A stretch of 64,000 nt of DNA, taken from Saururus chinensis. Taxonomy: Eukaryota > Streptophyta > Magnoliopsida > Piperales > Saururaceae. Within the stretch, counting starts at the first letter, position 1, and each line of letters starts with the position of its first letter. Both the position numbers and the translations under genes were made by a program. The notes under the pieces are model-generated. The model made no database searches. It was not told the DNA's origin and saw only the letters and a program-made list of their open reading frames with translations. The stretch lies in NCBI GenBank assembly GCA_035235625.1, contig CP141143.1, positions 45,183,178 through 45,247,177 on the forward strand, in the 5' to 3' direction. This document shows positions 22,843 through 36,059 of the stretch, piece after piece.

Positions 22843-25427
22843 TGATAAGTATAATTTATACGTTATTTTACCCTTAATTATTCTATTTTCTAGTCTCATT
22901 TAAGTGTTAATATAGGTTAAATTATTAGATATTAAATTTAATTAGGTTAGAAAAAGCTTCTATGGTGTTTTGAATTAAATTGGCTTATTTTGCAGATTCT
23001 TCATTAGCGTTCGAACGGCCTCACTTACCGTTCGATCGGTATAACGTAAATTGGAAGAAAATTCAGTTCAAGCATTCGAACGGGCATGCAGGGCGTTTGA
23101 ACGGGATAACGCGCAGTTTCCTTATTTCAATCAATTTCGAGTTTTTTTCATATTGGACTCTTTTTTACGGATCTTATGCCTATATAAAGACATATTTGGC
23201 ACGAAATTGAGGGTTAACAAGTAGATTTTCTGAAGAGAAGAAGGAAGAAGAAGATGGAGAAGAACTCAAAGCTTTCAATGGAGATTCAAGTGCTTTCTTC
23301 TACCATGGAAGGCTAAACTTTTCTTTTACTTAGGAGTTGATGAAGCTATAGATAAGTTTCAGTTTTTTTTCTTTTTAATTTAGATCTCAGTTGTGAATTA
23401 TGACAATTGTATGATAAGGATTTCCTTTTTAATGGAAGAGCTTTTCATGTTTATTCAAATCTATGTTGATTTATTGTCTTGTAGATGATAGATTGATGTG
23501 GTTTTGATATTTGCATCAATTCTAATTTCTGTGATTTAGATGAGATGGTTATACAATAGTTTTAATGTTCAGATAATTAAGGACTTGGAGAAGTTATACT
23601 AAGATTAGACGGGTCATGCCTATAGCTATTTAGTGTAGATGATTCGTGCTATTGTCGAAGATAGTTCATGTCATGGAAGTATTTAAATTTGATGGCTATT
23701 ACATGAGGTTTTATTATGAGATGTTAAAGATGAAGGATTGTCATTGTTATATTTTTAAGTTAGTGAACTTTAATGAGCCTGGTTAATGGGTCACATAAGA
23801 TATGCTTGTTAATAAAGAGTGAAATTGTATAACTACAAAGTTTCTACACTTTATGTTTTTGAAATGTATATATGTAGTTGTACAATTAGTTCTAAGATGA
23901 GGTTATAGAATGGACGATTCCTTACTTGAAAGTGATCAGATCGATATTATTTACTTGTTTCAAGTATTTGTGGTTGGTTCTTTTTAAAAATAGTTGTGTG
24001 TTTTTAAGAGAAGATTTTTTTTAGAATTATTATTATTTTTTTATTTATTTTCTTAGGTTTATATGTTTGTGGGTATCATTGCTGCAAACCCTCACGAGAC
24101 ACAACTCGTCCAACTAGGGACACCTAGGGGTTTAAAGGCTTGTTGCATACACTAAATGCAATCGTGATTCCCTACGAAAGTGGCATTTATTTATTTTTCT
24201 AGATTAGTAGTTTTGTTTTGCTTGAGGACTAGCAAAATATAGGTTTGGGGGTATTTGATAAGTATAATTTATACGTTATTTTACCCTTAATTATTCTATT
24301 TTCTAGTCTCATTTAAGTGTTAATATAGGTTAAATTATTAGATATTAAATTTAATTAGATTAGAAAAAGCATCCATGGTGTTTTTAATTAAATTGACTTA
24401 TTTTGCAAATTCTTCATTGGCGTTCGAATGGCCTCACTTACCGTTCGATCGGTATAACGTAAATTGGAAGAAAATTCAGTTCAAGCGTTCGAACGGGCAT
24501 GCAGGGCGTTCGAACAGGATAATGCACAGTTTCCTTATTTCAATCAATTTCGAGTTTTTTTCATATTGGACTCTTTCTTACGGATCTTATGCCTATATAA
24601 AGACATATTTGGCACGAAATTGAGGGTTAACAAGTAGATTTTCTGAAGAGAAGAAGGAAGAAGAAGATGGAGAAGAACTCAAAGCTTTCAATGGAGATTC
24701 GAGTGCTTTTTTCTACCATGGAAGGCTAAACTTTTCTTTTACTTAGGAGTTGATGAAGCTATTGATAAGTTTCAGTTTTTTTTCTTTTTAATTTAGATCT
24801 CAGTTGTGAATTATGACAATTGTATGATAAGGATTTCCTTTTTAATGGAAGAGCTTTTCATGTTTATTCAAATCTGTGTTGATTTATTGTCTTGTAGATG
24901 ATAGATTGATGTGGCTTTGATATTTGCATCAATTCTAATTTCTGTGATTTAGATGAGATGGTCATACAATAGTTTTAATGTTCAGATAATTAAGGACTTG
25001 GATGAATTATACTAAGATTAAGACGGGTCATGCCTATAGCTATTTAGTGTAGATGATTTGTGCTATTGTCGAAGATAGTTCATGCCATAGAAATTAATTA
25101 ATGATTCTTTCTGAAGTAATTCTAGCTTGTAGCTAAGAATACTTGTTCATATTCACACTAGATTTAGATTAAAAGTTAAGGAATTGTTATAGTTCTATAG
25201 TGGATTCAATTTCCTAAGTAAATTCTATCATATTAGTCTCTTACTTTTGATATAGTTTATTCTTTCTTTTGCTTAATTAAAGTTTAAGTTGTTTTTAGTT
25301 TTCAATCAGCAAATTCCACTTTAGATTTAGTAATAATTCATCTGTCCCTGAGGTTCGACAACCCTTAAATACTCATCCTAGTACAATTACCTTGTACAGT
25401 TGCAAAGGGTTTAATTATAAACGATCA
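22843..25427 (+). mobile_element. Internally deleted Ty3/gypsy element (TGATAAG-type LTRs)
   Basis: A truncated 5' LTR (22843 to ~23678) and a full 3' LTR (24256-25427, 1172 bp) flank 577 bp of non-coding interior. The perfect 5-bp TSD CCCCA is at 22838-22842 and 25428-25432. The interior ends with GCTTGAGGACTAGCAAA and the polypurine tract TTTGGGGGTA at the 3' LTR, as in the Tat/Athila group. The LTR copies look mid-90s percent identical by eye. There is no gag or pol, so movement, if any, depended on a relative. Confidence 0.88.
24256..25427 (+). repeat. 3' LTR of the TGATAAG-type element
   Basis: 1172 bp from TGATAAGTATAATT to TATAAACGATCA. The polypurine tract lies immediately upstream and the TSD CCCCA immediately downstream. 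Confidence 0.88.
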
Positions 25428-25511
25428 CCCCATCTCTCCCTCTGCAATCTCCTCCACCTCTACACAGTCACAGCCACTGTCCTGCTTCTCTAACTCTCCT
25501 CTCCCGGCCTA

Positions 25512-25702
25512 TTGATAAAGGAATGCGCACCTCCTCCAGGCGATCCTCCTCTCTCATGCCCCCCGTCTCTCCCACTCCTCTATCCTACCTCTACCCACGC
25601 TCACAGTCCCGCCCTCGGGCGGATTTTCATTGCCTTTGCACCCTTGGTGCACCTTTCATCTGTCGGCCCTCTAAAGCTTGAGCTTCATAATCGATTGGCT
25701 AG
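25512..25702 (+). pseudogene. Exon-like segment 1 inside the MULE
   Basis: An open frame starts in the TIR (MIKECAPPPGDPP) and ends HNRLA followed by AG and a good donor GTAAGA at 25703. Its last partial codon joins in phase to the next exon-like piece at 26302, giving NRLARLPELRKSDMKE. That phase-compatible join across a 599-bp AT-rich, intron-like spacer is the reason for the call. The product is not recognised. Because the start lies in the TIR, a chimeric transcript driven by the TIR is possible. Confidence 0.4.
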
Positions 25703-28700
25703 GTAAGATCCCTGATCCCTTATTTTTTGCATAACCAAATAAATATTAAGGTAGTGTCAATGATTTTTGGCTTAGAATGTGTGCTATAATTTTCTTTGAT
25801 TGTTAAGTTCCCTCTTTTAGATGTCTGATTGCTTCCACTCAGGAGTCTATCCATGAATTATTTACGATATTATTTGAATGTTTGTACTAGCTGCGATTTC
25901 ACAGCAAATATTTGCATTTGTCTAACTGAAAACTGTAAGTTGCTCACTGTAAGAGTGAAAGTGTAAACTATATGTTGACATTATTTGTCATGCTCCAATT
26001 TTTGAATTAATTGTTCAATTTGCCTTATTGTATGTCTAAATTATTTATTTTTTTATCATTGTTTGGAAATAAAATTTCTTCTCTCCGTTAGTGATTGTGG
26101 TAAGAATACCTATTATGGGCCCAAATATACTTTATTGTGAATGCCTAATAGCACATGGAACCTTTGTCTTGTATGGGTTACAACGATTGTGGTCAGAATA
26201 CCTATTAGCTGAGGATATTACGGCGGACTGTGGTTGGGCTGTGGATTGCATTTGTTGGTAATGTTTGGCTTATTTGATCTGCATCCTTGATTTCTCCCCA
26301 GACTGCCTGAGCTCAGGAAAAGTGATATGAAAGAGGGTAAACATCTAATATGCGATGAATATGAATCCAATTTTTCAGCAATTATGCTTTTGGCAACTGA
26401 CCCTCCATTATATCCTCTTTCACGAGTTTGCATTTTCTTTAATGTAATATGCTTCACTAGATGTGCAGTTTGCCAGTGTATTACTCATATGTAGATGCTT
26501 CAATAGAAAGTCCTCATTGCACCTCTTAAGGGATTCAACCTTGTCAGTAAGCTCTTGTGTTTTTATGGAAAATTGATCTTTTGTGAACCTAGGTTCAACA
26601 TCTTAAGCCAATGACCAATAGAAAGGAATTTCTTTAATTAAAATATCTTGTTGATAACCAATAGAAACTGATGAAGGCCAACATTTCTCACTTTGCTAAA
26701 AATTTAAAACCGACAGGTGATAACAGATAGAAATTGCTAAGGACCATTTCTCACTTTCAGTGTGTATACTTTATGTTACATAACCGGATTTGGGGGGAAA
26801 CAAAAACTTATAGCTTCAGCATAGTAGTTAGACTGAGTAACCAGTGAGATGTCAGTAATATACCCTAACATGAGAGAATTTTGTATCTAGTAAACACTGT
26901 AATAAATAAAAGATGAACCATCTATTCAAATCACACAGGGATATTTGACTAATTCAAATCATATGTAGCTTCATTTGACAGTAACCAGTGACACTAGTTT
27001 AAAATCTGTAGCTTCATTTTGTCTTCTTTGCATTTATATATATGTCCAATAATTTATTGGAGGTGACATGTGGAAGTGTTCTAGTCAAATTGATTTCAAA
27101 AGCCAATTGTCTACACCAAGGGAAAAGCTCTTCTTCCCATAATTCTGCCATTAATTATATAAACCTGTATAGAATTGTACATTGTGTGACCTACATATAT
27201 TTTTTCTATGAGTTCATGTGATGTCATTTGTCTTCATTTTATGTTATGTGAATTATATAAACTTGTATAGAATTGAATACAGTTCTTGCTCAAATACATC
27301 CATTTACTTTTTTTCTGCATGATTTTCTCTATGTTATGTCAAATAGATACTTTATTATATGCTTGTCTAGAAACATTTGCTTCGCTTGTTGTGTAATTCT
27401 TTTTATTTTCCCAGGTTCTGTTTTCTTGAGTTTTAATATTTGTTTTGTTGGCCAGGTTGGGTTGTGGTAAGAGTTCCTCTACATTGTGATTTTTTTGGTC
27501 TTTGGCATGGTTGTTTCTTTTAGGTTCTCCTTTATAGTAAATCATCATGTATAATTTTCACTTCTGCATGATATCACTACTACCTTTTCAATTCAACTTT
27601 TTTGTATTGTAGCTCTGTTCATGTAATGATTCCATAATATTTAGTTGGAATCATTGATTATAATTTGCAATCAATGTTTATAGTTGCCAAGTAATTCATA
27701 TTATGGTCTAGTTCATTGTCTTGTTGGACTTATTGCTTAATATATGTGTTGATGATTATCTCTCTCCTAAGGACTTCAAATGAGCCTTTGGTGGTTTTAA
27801 TTTAAGTGCAAGAGAAAATATTTTCTAAATAGTAGATTTGGAGGGAGGCTATTTACTAATATTCTATGTGACAATAGGGAGAATTTTCTCCAACTGCTTC
27901 CTCTCCCAGCATGTTTTTTGCATCAAGTTTTGGATTCTTTCTTCATTTTTTGTGTGCCAGGGAATAGATATATGTATTCATTATGGAAAAAATTCTTTAG
28001 CTCTATATAGGTTGGTCATAGAAGTTGTTTTTTTCTATTTGAATGGGGCATATATCTTAATAAATGACAGAGAATAAACTGCACCATTTTATGAGCTTCT
28101 CATTAGTTTTTTTTTATGATGATCAATTCTTCTCATTTGCTTTCAACACACACATAATTTCAGGGCACTCGCTTTGGAACTTCTGAGGGGTAATTCTAGG
28201 AAGGGATCCACTGCTTATTCTAGGTGGAACAACAAAAGCTCGTGCTGACCATTTCTCCATAGCCCTACTAGCAACTTCATTGGGATTATTTTCTTCCGGC
28301 AATGGGGTTATGCAATGTGTAGTTGTGGTGATTTTTCTTTGGTTCTATTTTCTTTAGTTCACAATTAGAACTGTGTTCACAATTCTAAGCAAGTGAATGC
28401 ACCTTAGAATTGTGTTATTAGCACCACATTACTATTGGGTGCCAAGAACTCAAGCAAATGAACAACTTGCTTGAGTTCTACACTATTATGAAGTGAGTGC
28501 CTCTTCTCTACATGTTAACACTACTTACTGATTGCAAGTTATTTATTGTGATAGCTAGCTACAGGAGAGCTCATGCAGAAAGTAGGATAGTTTTTTTTAT
28601 TTGCTTGATTCTTTTAAGATTGTATTAGTAAAAAATCAACAAATTTTTTATAGCTTGCATAATAATGTTTTCATCTGTTTAAAACTTCCTTGATGTTTGC

Positions 28701-28756
28701 ATAATTGAAAGGTGCTAGTTTAAGATTCCTATAAACAATATACCTATCTTATTCTT
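25703..28756 (+). other. Intron-like AT-rich MULE interior
   Basis: T-rich DNA typical of plant introns, with scattered splice-like sites. One mini-exon candidate (28164-28189, GTRFGTSEG) has CAG before and GTAATT after. There are no long frames, repeats or RNA genes that I can support. Confidence 0.4.
26302..26336 (+). pseudogene. Exon-like segment 2 inside the MULE (35 nt)
   Basis: The segment is preceded by a pyrimidine-rich acceptor (TTTCTCCCCAG) and followed by GTAAAC. It encodes LPELRKSDMKE in phase with segment 1. It is short, so chance cannot be excluded. Confidence 0.35.
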
Positions 28757-29060
28757 GTGAAAAAGACTGTTGATAGAAAGGAAACCCTTGAATCTAGTCC
28801 CAACCATGCTTTGCCTTCTTCCAGAACCTCACAAGATGCTGCTGTAGGCAAGACAACCCCCTCTTCGCCAAGACCAAAGCTACATGTCTCAGTCTTCCAA
28901 ATCTAAATTTGATGGACAAGTTGGTTCATTGGGATTCTTCATGCCTCGAAAGACGTCATATGCACTAGAGGAACTTAGAAGTTACAAGGAAACGAAAGAT
29001 ATGCTGCTTTCCCAAAGTGTTGCACAGTTATTGGGATCATTTAAACAAATAACTGAATAA
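28757..29060 (+). pseudogene. Coding remnant inside the MULE, Ser/Pro-rich then Leu-rich
   Basis: From 28757 a frame reads VKKTVDRKETLESSPNHALP and continues Ser/Pro-rich to a stop at 28904. A second frame overlapping it runs to a stop at 29058-29060 and reads KFDGQVGSLGFFMPRKTSYA, then LEELRSYKETKDMLLSQSVA and QLLGSFKQITE. The change of frame near 28880-28900 looks like an indel within one former exon. Codon composition stands out against the AT-rich surroundings. I do not recognise the protein. A candidate acquired host exon. Confidence 0.4.
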
Positions 29061-29752
29061 TTTTTTGGGATAACCATTTCCTTTTGTAGACTCCTGGCTT
29101 TGTAGTTATGCACTAAAATCAAGAATGCAACTTGGGGCTATATGGTACGAGATAGCTTGTAACAATATGTACATATGATAAAGTGACTATCATTTACCAC
29201 ATTTGCTTGCCAAACAGAATATTCTGGTTCTAAAGAAGTATGCAACAAAAGAGCTTGGGTCATAAGGACCTGGGCACCATTGTTAACAATAGGAAAAAAA
29301 GAGAAAAAAGGGTTGTTATTCTTGCACTAGTCAATGATCTTTTTGATTTGTTATCGAGCACTTTTTAATTATCCTTCAATTTTAAATTATGCAATGTTGG
29401 TGGCCTCGAATTCTTGATTTCAATTTTTCTTTTGCGAATGAATAAGGTTTATACTTATTCTATACAACGAATTCTTGATTTCAATTTTACTTTTGCAAAG
29501 AAATTAAGGTTTATGGTTAATCTGTATATAGTTTCCAAGGAGCTTCTGATTGCTCAACATTGTATCCTCAGACTTGGGAATCATGCAAGACTGCTACATG
29601 TTCTAGGATATAATTAAATTACAATTAGCCTAAATGAGCTATTTTACCCAAAATCATGAGCTTTTGAGGTCGTTGCCTTGTTGGTAAAAAAAAATGGCTC
29701 TTCATTAAAATGACTAAAAAAGTAAGATATATTAAGCCTTAAATTTTAAAAT

Positions 29753-30830
29753 GGCTAAGTAAGAAGAATATAACTTTTTAGTTTAACTCATGATTTGAAT
29801 GATTTGATTTGATATCTAACGAGGAGTAGACAATTTGACTTAGTTTATATGGTTAGAACAAAGTTAACTGATATATCCTAACTGTTGACTAGTAGATAGT
29901 ATGAGGCTTTTATTTGTAGAAGTACATTTTGTGGTAATTAGATTTGAGGAAGATAGGTGTAGAAAGTAGGTTTCAATGGTGTGATTTGATATCTAGCGAG
30001 GAGGAGACCATATGACCTAGTTTATATGGTTAAAATAAAGTTAACTGATACAACCTAGCTGTTGATTGGTATATGGTAGGAGGCTTAACTTTGTCGAAGC
30101 ACATTTTGTGGTAATTAGATTTGAGGAAGATATGTGTAAAAAGTAGGTTTCAATGGTGTAATCTGATATCTAGCGAGGAGGAGACAATATGACCTAGTGT
30201 ATAGGTGAAAATAAAGTTAACTGATACAACCTAATTGTTGACTGGTAGATGGTAGGGGGCTTTTATTTTTTGAAGTACATTGAGTGGTCATTAGATCTAC
30301 TCAAGTTAGGTTTATGTAGGGGTGGATAAATAAGAGTATTAGTAAGTAATAACTTCAACATTATCTTGTGTGTTTGGTGCTTAGTGTGCATGCTTGTAAT
30401 ATATTTTAATAGATGAAAAGTAAGTAAATGAATATATATGTTTTGTTGGTAGGCTAAGTAAGAAAAATATATGTAATTAGTTTTACTCATGAGTATGAAG
30501 TGATCTGATATCTAGCGAGGAAGAGACCATATAACCTAGTTTATATAGTTAAAACAAAGTTAACTAATGCGGGCTACTTGTTGACTGGTAGATGTTAGGA
30601 GGCTTTTATTTGTCGAAGTACATTGTGTGGTCATTAGTTTTGAGCAAGATAGGTTTACAAGGTAGGTTTCAATGATGTTATCTGACATCTAGCGAGGAGG
30701 ATACCATATGACCTAGTTTATATAGTTAGAACAAAGTTAATTGATATATACTAACTGTTGACTGGTAGATAGCAGGTGGCTTATATTTTTTGAATTACAT
30801 TGTGGCTCATTAATTTTATTATTGATTTGA
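29753..30830 (+). repeat. Inner inverted repeat of the MULE, left arm, with ~175-bp tandem units
   Basis: Units containing GATATCTAGCGAGGAGGAGACC, read as GATATCTAGCGAG and GAGGAGACC, recur near 29815, 29990, 30168, 30503 and 30686. Each is followed by an AAAGTTAACTGAT segment and a TTGACTGGTAGAT segment. The same units appear inverted at 33290-34046. Confidence 0.75.
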
Positions 30831-30834
30831 AGGA

Positions 30835-31200
30835 TGTAAGAAAGGAAGGAATGAGTGGGATTAAGAATCAAAATGAAAAAAGTCAATAGAAATGGTGAAA
30901 AAATTGAGACTGAAAGCATTGACTGATATGGCTCAATTGAAAACTGTTAGTACCTAAATGACATAACTCTCGGTATATTTAATCTTTACTTTTAGAAGCA
31001 TTTACATGGTGGTTGTGAAGCATGTTGGGATGTAATTAGAAATGAAGGAATTAGTGGGGTTAAGAATCAAATTGAAGAAAGTCAACAGAAATGGTGGAAA
31101 ATTTTAGACCAAAAGTATTGATTGATATGGCTCAATTGATAAATGTTAGTACCTAAGTAATATAACTCTCGAGTACATTTAATGCTTTCCTATTCAATGG
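30835..31200. repeat. Tandem duplication of ~200 bp
   Basis: Two copies share GTTAAGAATCAAA-type and ATATGGCTCAATTGA segments, followed by TGTTAGTACCTAA; the copies start near 30840 and 31040. Confidence 0.7.
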
Positions 31201-31279
31201 ACTAATGGGCGTGTGAAGCATGTTTAGATGAGATGGAAGCACTTATATAGTGGATAGTACCTAACTTACGTATATAAAT

Positions 31280-31560
31280 ATGCAAATGTCACTAAAGGTC
31301 GCATCACTAAAAGTATTTGCGACATTTGTGGCGACGTTTGTATAAAATGTCGCAACTATAATTAATAGCGATTTTTTATAAAGAATCGCTAAAAATATTA
31401 GCGACATTTTTCGATAACAATTAGTGACATTTACAAGCATTGCTATAAATATAAGGAAGTCATAAGAAGAAATAAATGGCGTTTTAGAAATGTCACTAAT
31501 AATTAGTAATGTGCAATTGAAACACTATTAACGACGTTTCGAAAACGTCTTTAATTTCCC
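31280..31560. mobile_element. Fragment with CACTA-like subterminal motifs
   Basis: Dense TTAGCGACATTT, GCGACGTTTGT and related motifs in both orientations resemble those at 9820-9990 and 12225-12858. No terminus is recognised. It is a decayed relic or an unrelated element with similar motifs. Confidence 0.35.
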
Positions 31561-32897
31561 CGCTATTATTTGTTTAAATAATTGTTGATTGTATTCATTG
31601 TGACCACTTAATAACATTATAAATAATGATAATTATATTTACTGTGACTAGAAAATAAACATTATATAGTGTTTGAATATATAAATAAAATAATATGAAC
31701 ATCGATCATTCGATTGAACCATCCATAAACTAAAGTAACATAGAAGTGGTTCTTTAAAATGTCTGAATGACAAAGTAGAAATATATAGATCGTTTTGCAT
31801 TTATGAAATTTGAACATGACCATTTCTCCCTTCTCCCATGATCTAAGCATATAAATCACTTGAAGACAAGGTATATTGCGTCCCCTTAGGAAGTTTCTTC
31901 AACATTCCACCCATCTTTTGTTGCAATGACAATATAAAAATATAGTACTTTAATAAATAAATAAATAAATATAAAGTAAGGTTTCCACAAGGTTTTTCAA
32001 GCTTAAAATTTTGTTTGCCATGAGAGAAAGAAATTGATATCATAATTAAATTTAAAGTAAAAACATGTGTCAGCCATGTGACATACAAATGGTAGCATCA
32101 TAGTAAATAATATGATAAGTTATTCAGCATTAAGCAAACTACTTCATAGAAATATCCTAGTAGGAGCATATCAAACTACATGTATTGCAGTGAGGGGCAG
32201 AGCTTGGTCTTGCATTGTTATCAAAAAGAACTTCTAGTTAATATTATTGTACTGATGCATATAAGACCCCACATATCTCATTCACACAAAATTTTTAAAT
32301 CCCAATTTCTTCTAAATTTTTTTTGGCACCCATGGTACCTCTACCAACATTGGAGCGCACAAATCTGCACATATTGTGGCTATCACATTAGCCATGATTG
32401 GCTTCTCACTATACCTATCCTAGGCCTCAAATTGGGCCCATAAGCGTATGTCATAGGAAGGTATCCCTCAAAGAAAACAGAGACAATCAGCAATCCAATG
32501 CAGATAGAGAATTCTCAAAATTGGCTTCTCTAAAGACCTAGACGATGCAGACCAATCAGTCAACACTTCAAAACAAACCAAACACATCAGAGAACAATCC
32601 GATATCCAACACAAAACTTCTCTTGTATTACAGATGGCAAATATACAATCGCCATAGCGCCTGTAGACACAAAGGCCACAATGCTCCCCCCAAGTGAGAC
32701 AGAATTCTACGCATTAAATTTTCATACAACCCATCAAATCCATGTACAAGTGGAAAAGGCGAAAAGAAAAAGGATAAAAATGTGGCAACTCAGACTATCC
32801 TTGACTTTGAATTATATTAAGGCCCCGAGTTCTTAGGTGGAGCCACAATACAATACTACAATTGTACAAAACTAGTAGCCTCTAGTCCAGCTGCGCC
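31561..32897. other. AT-rich MULE interior, nothing recognised
   Basis: No conserved frame, repeat or RNA gene is visible. On the minus strand the part 32640-32897 would be 3' untranslated sequence of the exon-like piece at 32898-33014. Confidence 0.4.
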
Positions 32898-33014
32898 TCA
32901 AGCACCTCTTCCCCCTAATCGTTGCTCAACACATGCATACGACAACCAAAGCCCATCTCTTTTGAAGACAAACCTAATATCCTCCATCACCTTGCTTACA
33001 TTGTTGATGTGAGA
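32898..33014 (-). pseudogene. Terminal exon-like segment inside the MULE, minus strand
   Basis: After an acceptor-like AG at 33015-33016 the frame reads SHINNVSKVMEDIRFVFKR, then DGLWLSYACVEQRLGGRGA and a TGA stop at 32900-32898. The 38 codons have balanced protein-like composition. The strand is opposite to the pieces at 25.5-29.1 kb. The product is not recognised. Confidence 0.35.
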
Positions 33015-33289
33015 CTAAACCTGCCAGTATGTTGCCAAAAGGGGGAAAAACAGAGAGGACAACATAACGATAAAATAGACAAGAACTTTCACTCAAAAAA
33101 TTTGTATATTAGAAGGAGTAAAGAAGTGTGCCTTATCACAGGCCTTTGAGTAGCTAGTTTAGAACTTTGCTCCTTGCTTTAAACACCATCTCCATTGCAA
33201 CATTATGCTTCAAAACATCAAATGCCAGGTATTTCAAGATCATATCAAATCATCCTGCCAACAAAAAATCGTTAATGGTGGGGAAGAAA

Positions 33290-34046
33290 TGTGACAGCTA
33301 CTAAGCAGTCAAAACAAGGGTAAAACTAATGAGCTATATTGTTCTTACTTAGCCTACCAACAAAAAATAAATTCACAATTACTCTACATCTATTATTATC
33401 TATCAAAGGCATGCATTCTAAGCACCGAACACACAATATATGTTTGACAATGTAACAATAATACACACTTATTTATCTACCCATATATAAGCCTAACTTG
33501 ATCAAATATAATGACCACACAACGTATTTTTTTAAAAAAAGACCTCCTTACATCTACCAGTCAACAGTTAGGCCTTATCAGTTAACTTCTTTTTATCCAT
33601 ACAAACTATAATTTATGGTCTCCTCCTTGCTAGAAATAAGATCATATCTTTCAAAACATGGGTAAGACAAATGATATATATTATTCGTACTTAGCCTACC
33701 AACAACAAATACAGTCACAATTAATTACTTTGCATCTATTATTATCTATCAAAGACATGCATACTAATCACCAAACACACAAGATATGTTTGACAATATA
33801 ATTTACATGCAGGCTTATTTATCTACCCATTTATAAACCTAACTTGATTCAATGACCACGCAACGTACTTTAAAAAAAAAAGCCTTCTTACATCTACAAG
33901 TCAACAGTTAGGCCATATTAATTAACTTCTTTTTATCTATATAAACTAGGGTATATGGTCTCCTCCCTGCTAGAAATCAGATCGCATCTTCAAAAGATGG
34001 GTAAAACAAATGATATACATTGTTCTTACTTAGCCTACCAATAAAA
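33290..34046 (-). repeat. Inner inverted repeat of the MULE, right arm
   Basis: Contains the reverse complement of the left-arm units, for example GGTCTCCTCC(T/C)TGCTAGAAAT and CTACCAGTCAACAGTTAG or close variants, twice. It is homologous to 29753-30830 also in the GTAGGCTAAGTAAG spacer. Confidence 0.75.
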
Positions 34047-36059
34047 AATACATATCAGTTAATTATGTATTTGGTTGTAATTGAGTAATAGGATAACAGG
34101 AGATAACATGGAGCCATCATAAGACAATATTAGACTACAGAAAGCGTTGGATTGCTATAATTTCTAATACATTCTAGAGGGCACAAATTTTATTCTAGAT
34201 GATATGAAATAACACATAAACAAAAAAAAAAGAGTATGAAAGATAATATATATTTCACACAAATATACCAATTGCTCAAAGAAGCAGGAATTTAGTCCAA
34301 GAAATAGGAGAAAATGGAATATATCCTCTATATATTGGATATAGTTAACAACTCCCTCTTTAAACTGGGTTTCACCCCTTGGAAAGATAAGATAGTCTCC
34401 AGATCTTCACACCCAATTCTGATCCTTCTTGTATTCAACAAGTTTTGGGTGAGGAACATTATCAAACCAAATCTGCACATCAAAAGTCAACCATGTAATT
34501 CATGCTTATCCTGTGTGCGGAAAAATTGCTCGTCATAAAATTTCTTTTTTCTTGAAAGATATAATGAATAGATCACCCGGGAGACTTGAGTTCAATTAAA
34601 AGAATTGCCAAAATATCATATGCACTACAGTTGAGAAAGAACTTGCTTTGAAGTAAGGCAAAAATGGTTCTAATTTTCAATGATGGGGATACTAATTTCC
34701 ATACCAATATTTAATTTCCACCTTGGGTGAACTTCAAATATAGCAATTGACAAAACTATTGTAACAATTAAGTTTCTAAGTGATAGTACACTAATTAAAC
34801 ATAATCATCAAACTATTTTTAACCTCTTTAACTAGTTAGATCCAGGCTATTTATGACTTTATCTTAGTAGCACATTAGTACAGTTGGTAGTTGATTACTA
34901 ATAGTTAGCATTTATTTACTTAATCTCCACTTGACTATGCATTCTCATGTTTTTTTAATTACCTTACTATCCCTCTTTGACTTGGGTAAGTAAAGAATTT
35001 TGATACTATTCATTGACCATCCAAAGATAAAACCTTGACCACTTTGAACCCAACAAATGATTTTCTTCGGCAAAACCCAACCCAACCCAACCCTAAAAAC
35101 CAAATGTGACAAATGTACAAACCCAGCTGGTAAAAAATAATTACCTAATTGTTTCAAAATTAGACTTTTAATTAGGAAAATGTATGGATCGTTGTTGGTA
35201 AAAAGCTGAAATAGACTTGAGCATCAACTTGGTTCAAAATTAAACTTTTAATAGGGTTGAATTTGAATAAGATAGTCTTACCTAGCTCATATTTGCCAAA
35301 TCATACTGCAATAAATTACTAGTGCCCTTTTTTTTTTACTTATATATGCACTGCCATAGTGATCTATAAGCTCAAGTCAAATCAAAAGGCTAACATATGC
35401 ATCGAAAATAGAGATATAACATACAGAAAATAGAAGTAATACATTCTTTATCTTCATCACTCTGTATCTTTTCCTAGGTTCAATCTTTCATAAAAATTTC
35501 TTTCTTATGCTATCATTATTTTGCCTTGGTAATTTTCTTTTTCATCTCATTGGTAGTTTTATTCATCAATTTAATAAGCCAGCATGATATTTGTCGGTCT
35601 TGTTGCTAGGCAATATGCTTCAAAACAAAATTAATTGTCATGCCATTTTTATGTTAACTCAAAACCATTGGATACGTTTCTCAAAATAAAAGTTTCAGTT
35701 GCATCTTTCATTAAAAATATAATGACGTCTTAGTGTGCTATTATTGATATAGTCATTTTTGTAAGAAAAAAGTTACACTTAGTTTGTAAGAATTGAATTC
35801 TTTTAGAGTTGGTTATTTAATGACCACTCTAACTTAAATTCTTGGATCCGCCATTGGTTAGGCAAACATACTTCTTCTTGTATTTGTATAACTTTAACAA
35901 AACATACAAATATAGCAAAATATAACACTTCACACAAATTTTAGCAATACCTTTTCTTTGCAACTTGCACTTCACATTTGTACCCTCCCCAACTTGCATT
36001 GGACTCTTACAATCACCAACTTGCAGTCCAAAGTTGGCCGCTTCAGAAGGACAACAGGA
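34047..36059. other. AT-rich MULE interior before the right TIR, nothing recognised
   Basis: AT-rich DNA with no supported gene. Short runs such as AACCCAACCCAACCC near 35075 are the only local structure. Confidence 0.4.

Larger units (their letters stand above)
22595..25675 (+). repeat. Left TIR of the MULE, interrupted by an LTR element
   Basis: The arm consists of 22595-22842 and, after the inserted element and one TSD copy, 25433 to about 25675. Landmarks shared with the right arm include CCACAAATGT(C/T)AGAAATAC, AATTAGGCA(A/G)GGAATTCCA, AATGGCATA(T/C)ATG and ACTCTCCTCTCCCGG. The shared frame across the insertion proves that the LTR element arrived after the MULE TIR was formed. Confidence 0.85.

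Noticed and set aside
26218-35157. Short frames of 60-90 codons in the MULE interior (for example at 26218, 27273, 29414, 31662, 34945)
   Set aside because: They are AT-rich, lack motifs and do not join through credible splice sites; only the four segments listed as exon-like pass these checks.
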